From the NCBI GenBank assembly GCA_028583405.1, contig CM053260.1:17933401-17997400 (forward strand): a stretch of DNA of 64,000 nt. The letters run 5' to 3'. The notes under the pieces were generated by a model. That model was not told the DNA's origin, searched no databases, and saw nothing but the letters and a program-made list of their open reading frames with translations. This stretch comes from Pogonophryne albipinna (taxonomy: Eukaryota; Chordata; Actinopteri; Perciformes; Artedidraconidae). A program made the translations under genes and the position numbers. Every line of letters begins with the position of its first letter. Position 1 is the stretch's first letter. This document shows positions 62,666 to 64,000 of the stretch, one piece after another.

Positions 62666-64000
62666 ATCATGCCCCGAGAGGCGCTGAGGTGAGTACTGTA
62701 CTAGCTAACAATAAGATCATTTACTCAGGTAAAGCATGGAATTGTACACCCATACCTGACACGCAATGATTTGTTTTCAGTCTTTAATTTGCACCTTGAA
62801 AACGACATCATTATCAAGCTTACAGTAATCAAAAGGTATGAACACACACAATTAATTGTATTGCATCTATGATAGTAGAATTCAGTAGCCTATCAAATGC
62901 ATCTTTAAATCTACTGTGCTGAGTTATACACTGGAAGGCTATAAAAAGATAAGTATAAATCATATCCAGAAAATCCCTCCAAACAACCTAGGCTTTTTAA
63001 AGATAATACAGATAGAGCTGTTGATCTTCAGAGGGCTCAGGTTATTAAAATATGTTCCGCATGTTGATATTCTTGTCAGGCAGAGTTGAAATTCGTACTT
63101 TAAAAGATTTTAAATGTGTAATCTATTTTCTTAATTTAAAATATATAGAGATTTTTCAGCCATATCATTCCAAATATAGCACACTATTTCTTACAAACTG
63201 AAACAAATGCAGTCAAATATAATATTCCTATATTCTGGTAACAAATTAAAGCAGATTAAATTAACATTTGCTGTATCTTTTCTATATTTCATAAAAAATA
63301 CAGTTTTATATCCATGTATTTTACATTACAGTTGGCTAAATATCTGTCTCCAAGGACGTCTTCATATCTGAAATTGCACTGAGAAAACAAGGGGAAGGGT
63401 TGAGCAAGCTTTGCCTATCCTAGATCTACCCCTGTTGAGTATATCGAATTGTAGTTCTTTGTTGATCTCTACACAAATGAATGCTGCTGTATCAATAAGC
63501 TTTATTGTCAATGCAAATTAAAATATGACCAGCCGATTCTGCCCAGAGTTTCTAATCTTGATAATAAGCACAGTATATCCACAGTAGCATTTATATAAAG
63601 TCATCATACAAAATGGATTGTTTTGTCTTCAGCATGAACAGGTTATAGGAAGGAAATATGTTTATTTAACACACACACACACACACACACTTTCCTTTCT
63701 TTCCTTTCTTTCACTGCAAACACATATTGGAACATTTGCTCTTTTCATTTAACTACTGTTCCTTAATGTGCCAGCAAATTCAGAAATCTGGAAGGTGTGT
63801 GCTGTTGGCCCAAAGCCCTTCCATTCTCCATCTAACAGATGCAGAGGAAGCTGGAAACAAAAAAGCATCCAGCTCCAGTTGAAGGTTTCGGAGAACAGAG
63901 GAATTCCTCAATCTCATTCTTGTCTGGCTCCACTGATACAGTACTGTCTCCTGAGAGAGGCTGATTGGTGTTTAACTATACCTCAGTCTCAAGCAATCAA
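62666..64000. other. Upstream flank of myl9
   Basis: AT-rich, with no gene recognised. A CArG-like 'ccaaatatag' (63171-63180) and a (CA)n tract at 63669-63690 followed by (CTTTC)n to about 63713 are the only marked features. Confidence 0.5.
63669..63713. repeat. (AC)n followed by (CTTTC)n microsatellite
   Basis: Perfect AC units and then degenerate ctttc units. Confidence 0.9.

Overview
The window is vertebrate nuclear DNA, almost certainly from a ray-finned fish and probably a percomorph teleost. The evidence is an AT-rich background, very long (TG)n/(AC)n tracts, Tc1, hAT and piggyBac-like DNA transposons, fish-type LINE/SINE tails, and intron-containing genes whose predicted proteins closely match vertebrate families. 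Nothing bacterial, viral or CRISPR-like was seen.

Three host genes are recognisable. (1) dlgap4 (SAPAP4, postsynaptic scaffold; + strand) runs from a start codon at 24389 to a stop at 45480, in at least 11 coding exons. It ends in the PDZ-binding tail QTRL and is followed by what may be a roughly 4 kb 3' UTR. (2) tgif2-like (TALE homeobox repressor; + strand) has a promoter and first exon near 50.3-50.67 kb and coding exons at 50652-50670, 52652-52893 and 54612-56117. Its poly(A) signal is at 58423. It has an unusually long Pro/Ser/Ala-rich C-terminus and a PLDLS CtBP motif that mammalian TGIF2 lacks. (3) myl9 (myosin regulatory light chain 9; - strand) has coding exons at 62122-61939, 60083-59922 and 59828-59653. 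tgif2-like and myl9 are convergent. The trio matches the human 20q11 neighbourhood (DLGAP4, MYL9, TGIF2), with tgif2 and myl9 rearranged.

Region by region: 1-24.3 kb has no recognisable coding gene (intergenic, or 5' introns of dlgap4). It holds a triple-nested transposon (164-1659), two giant (TG)n tracts, LINE/SINE tails and a foldback Tc1 derivative with telomere-like repeats (14418-15253). 24.3-45.5 kb is dlgap4, with a Gag-like remnant in an intron. 45.5-50.2 kb is the dlgap4 3' UTR and spacer. 50.2-58.4 kb is tgif2-like, with a hAT element carrying a BED-finger ORF in the intron that splits the homeobox. 59.0-62.6 kb is myl9, with a Tc1 copy in an intron whose transposase has a single in-frame stop. 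62.6-64 kb is upstream flank of myl9.

The three genes do not form a pathway. They are an old syntenic block: a synaptic scaffold, a transcriptional repressor in TGF-beta/retinoid signalling, and a smooth-muscle/non-muscle myosin light chain. The most unusual material is transposon architecture (nested and foldback elements) and details of the tgif2-like protein and dlgap4 splicing. No previously undescribed system can be claimed with confidence.
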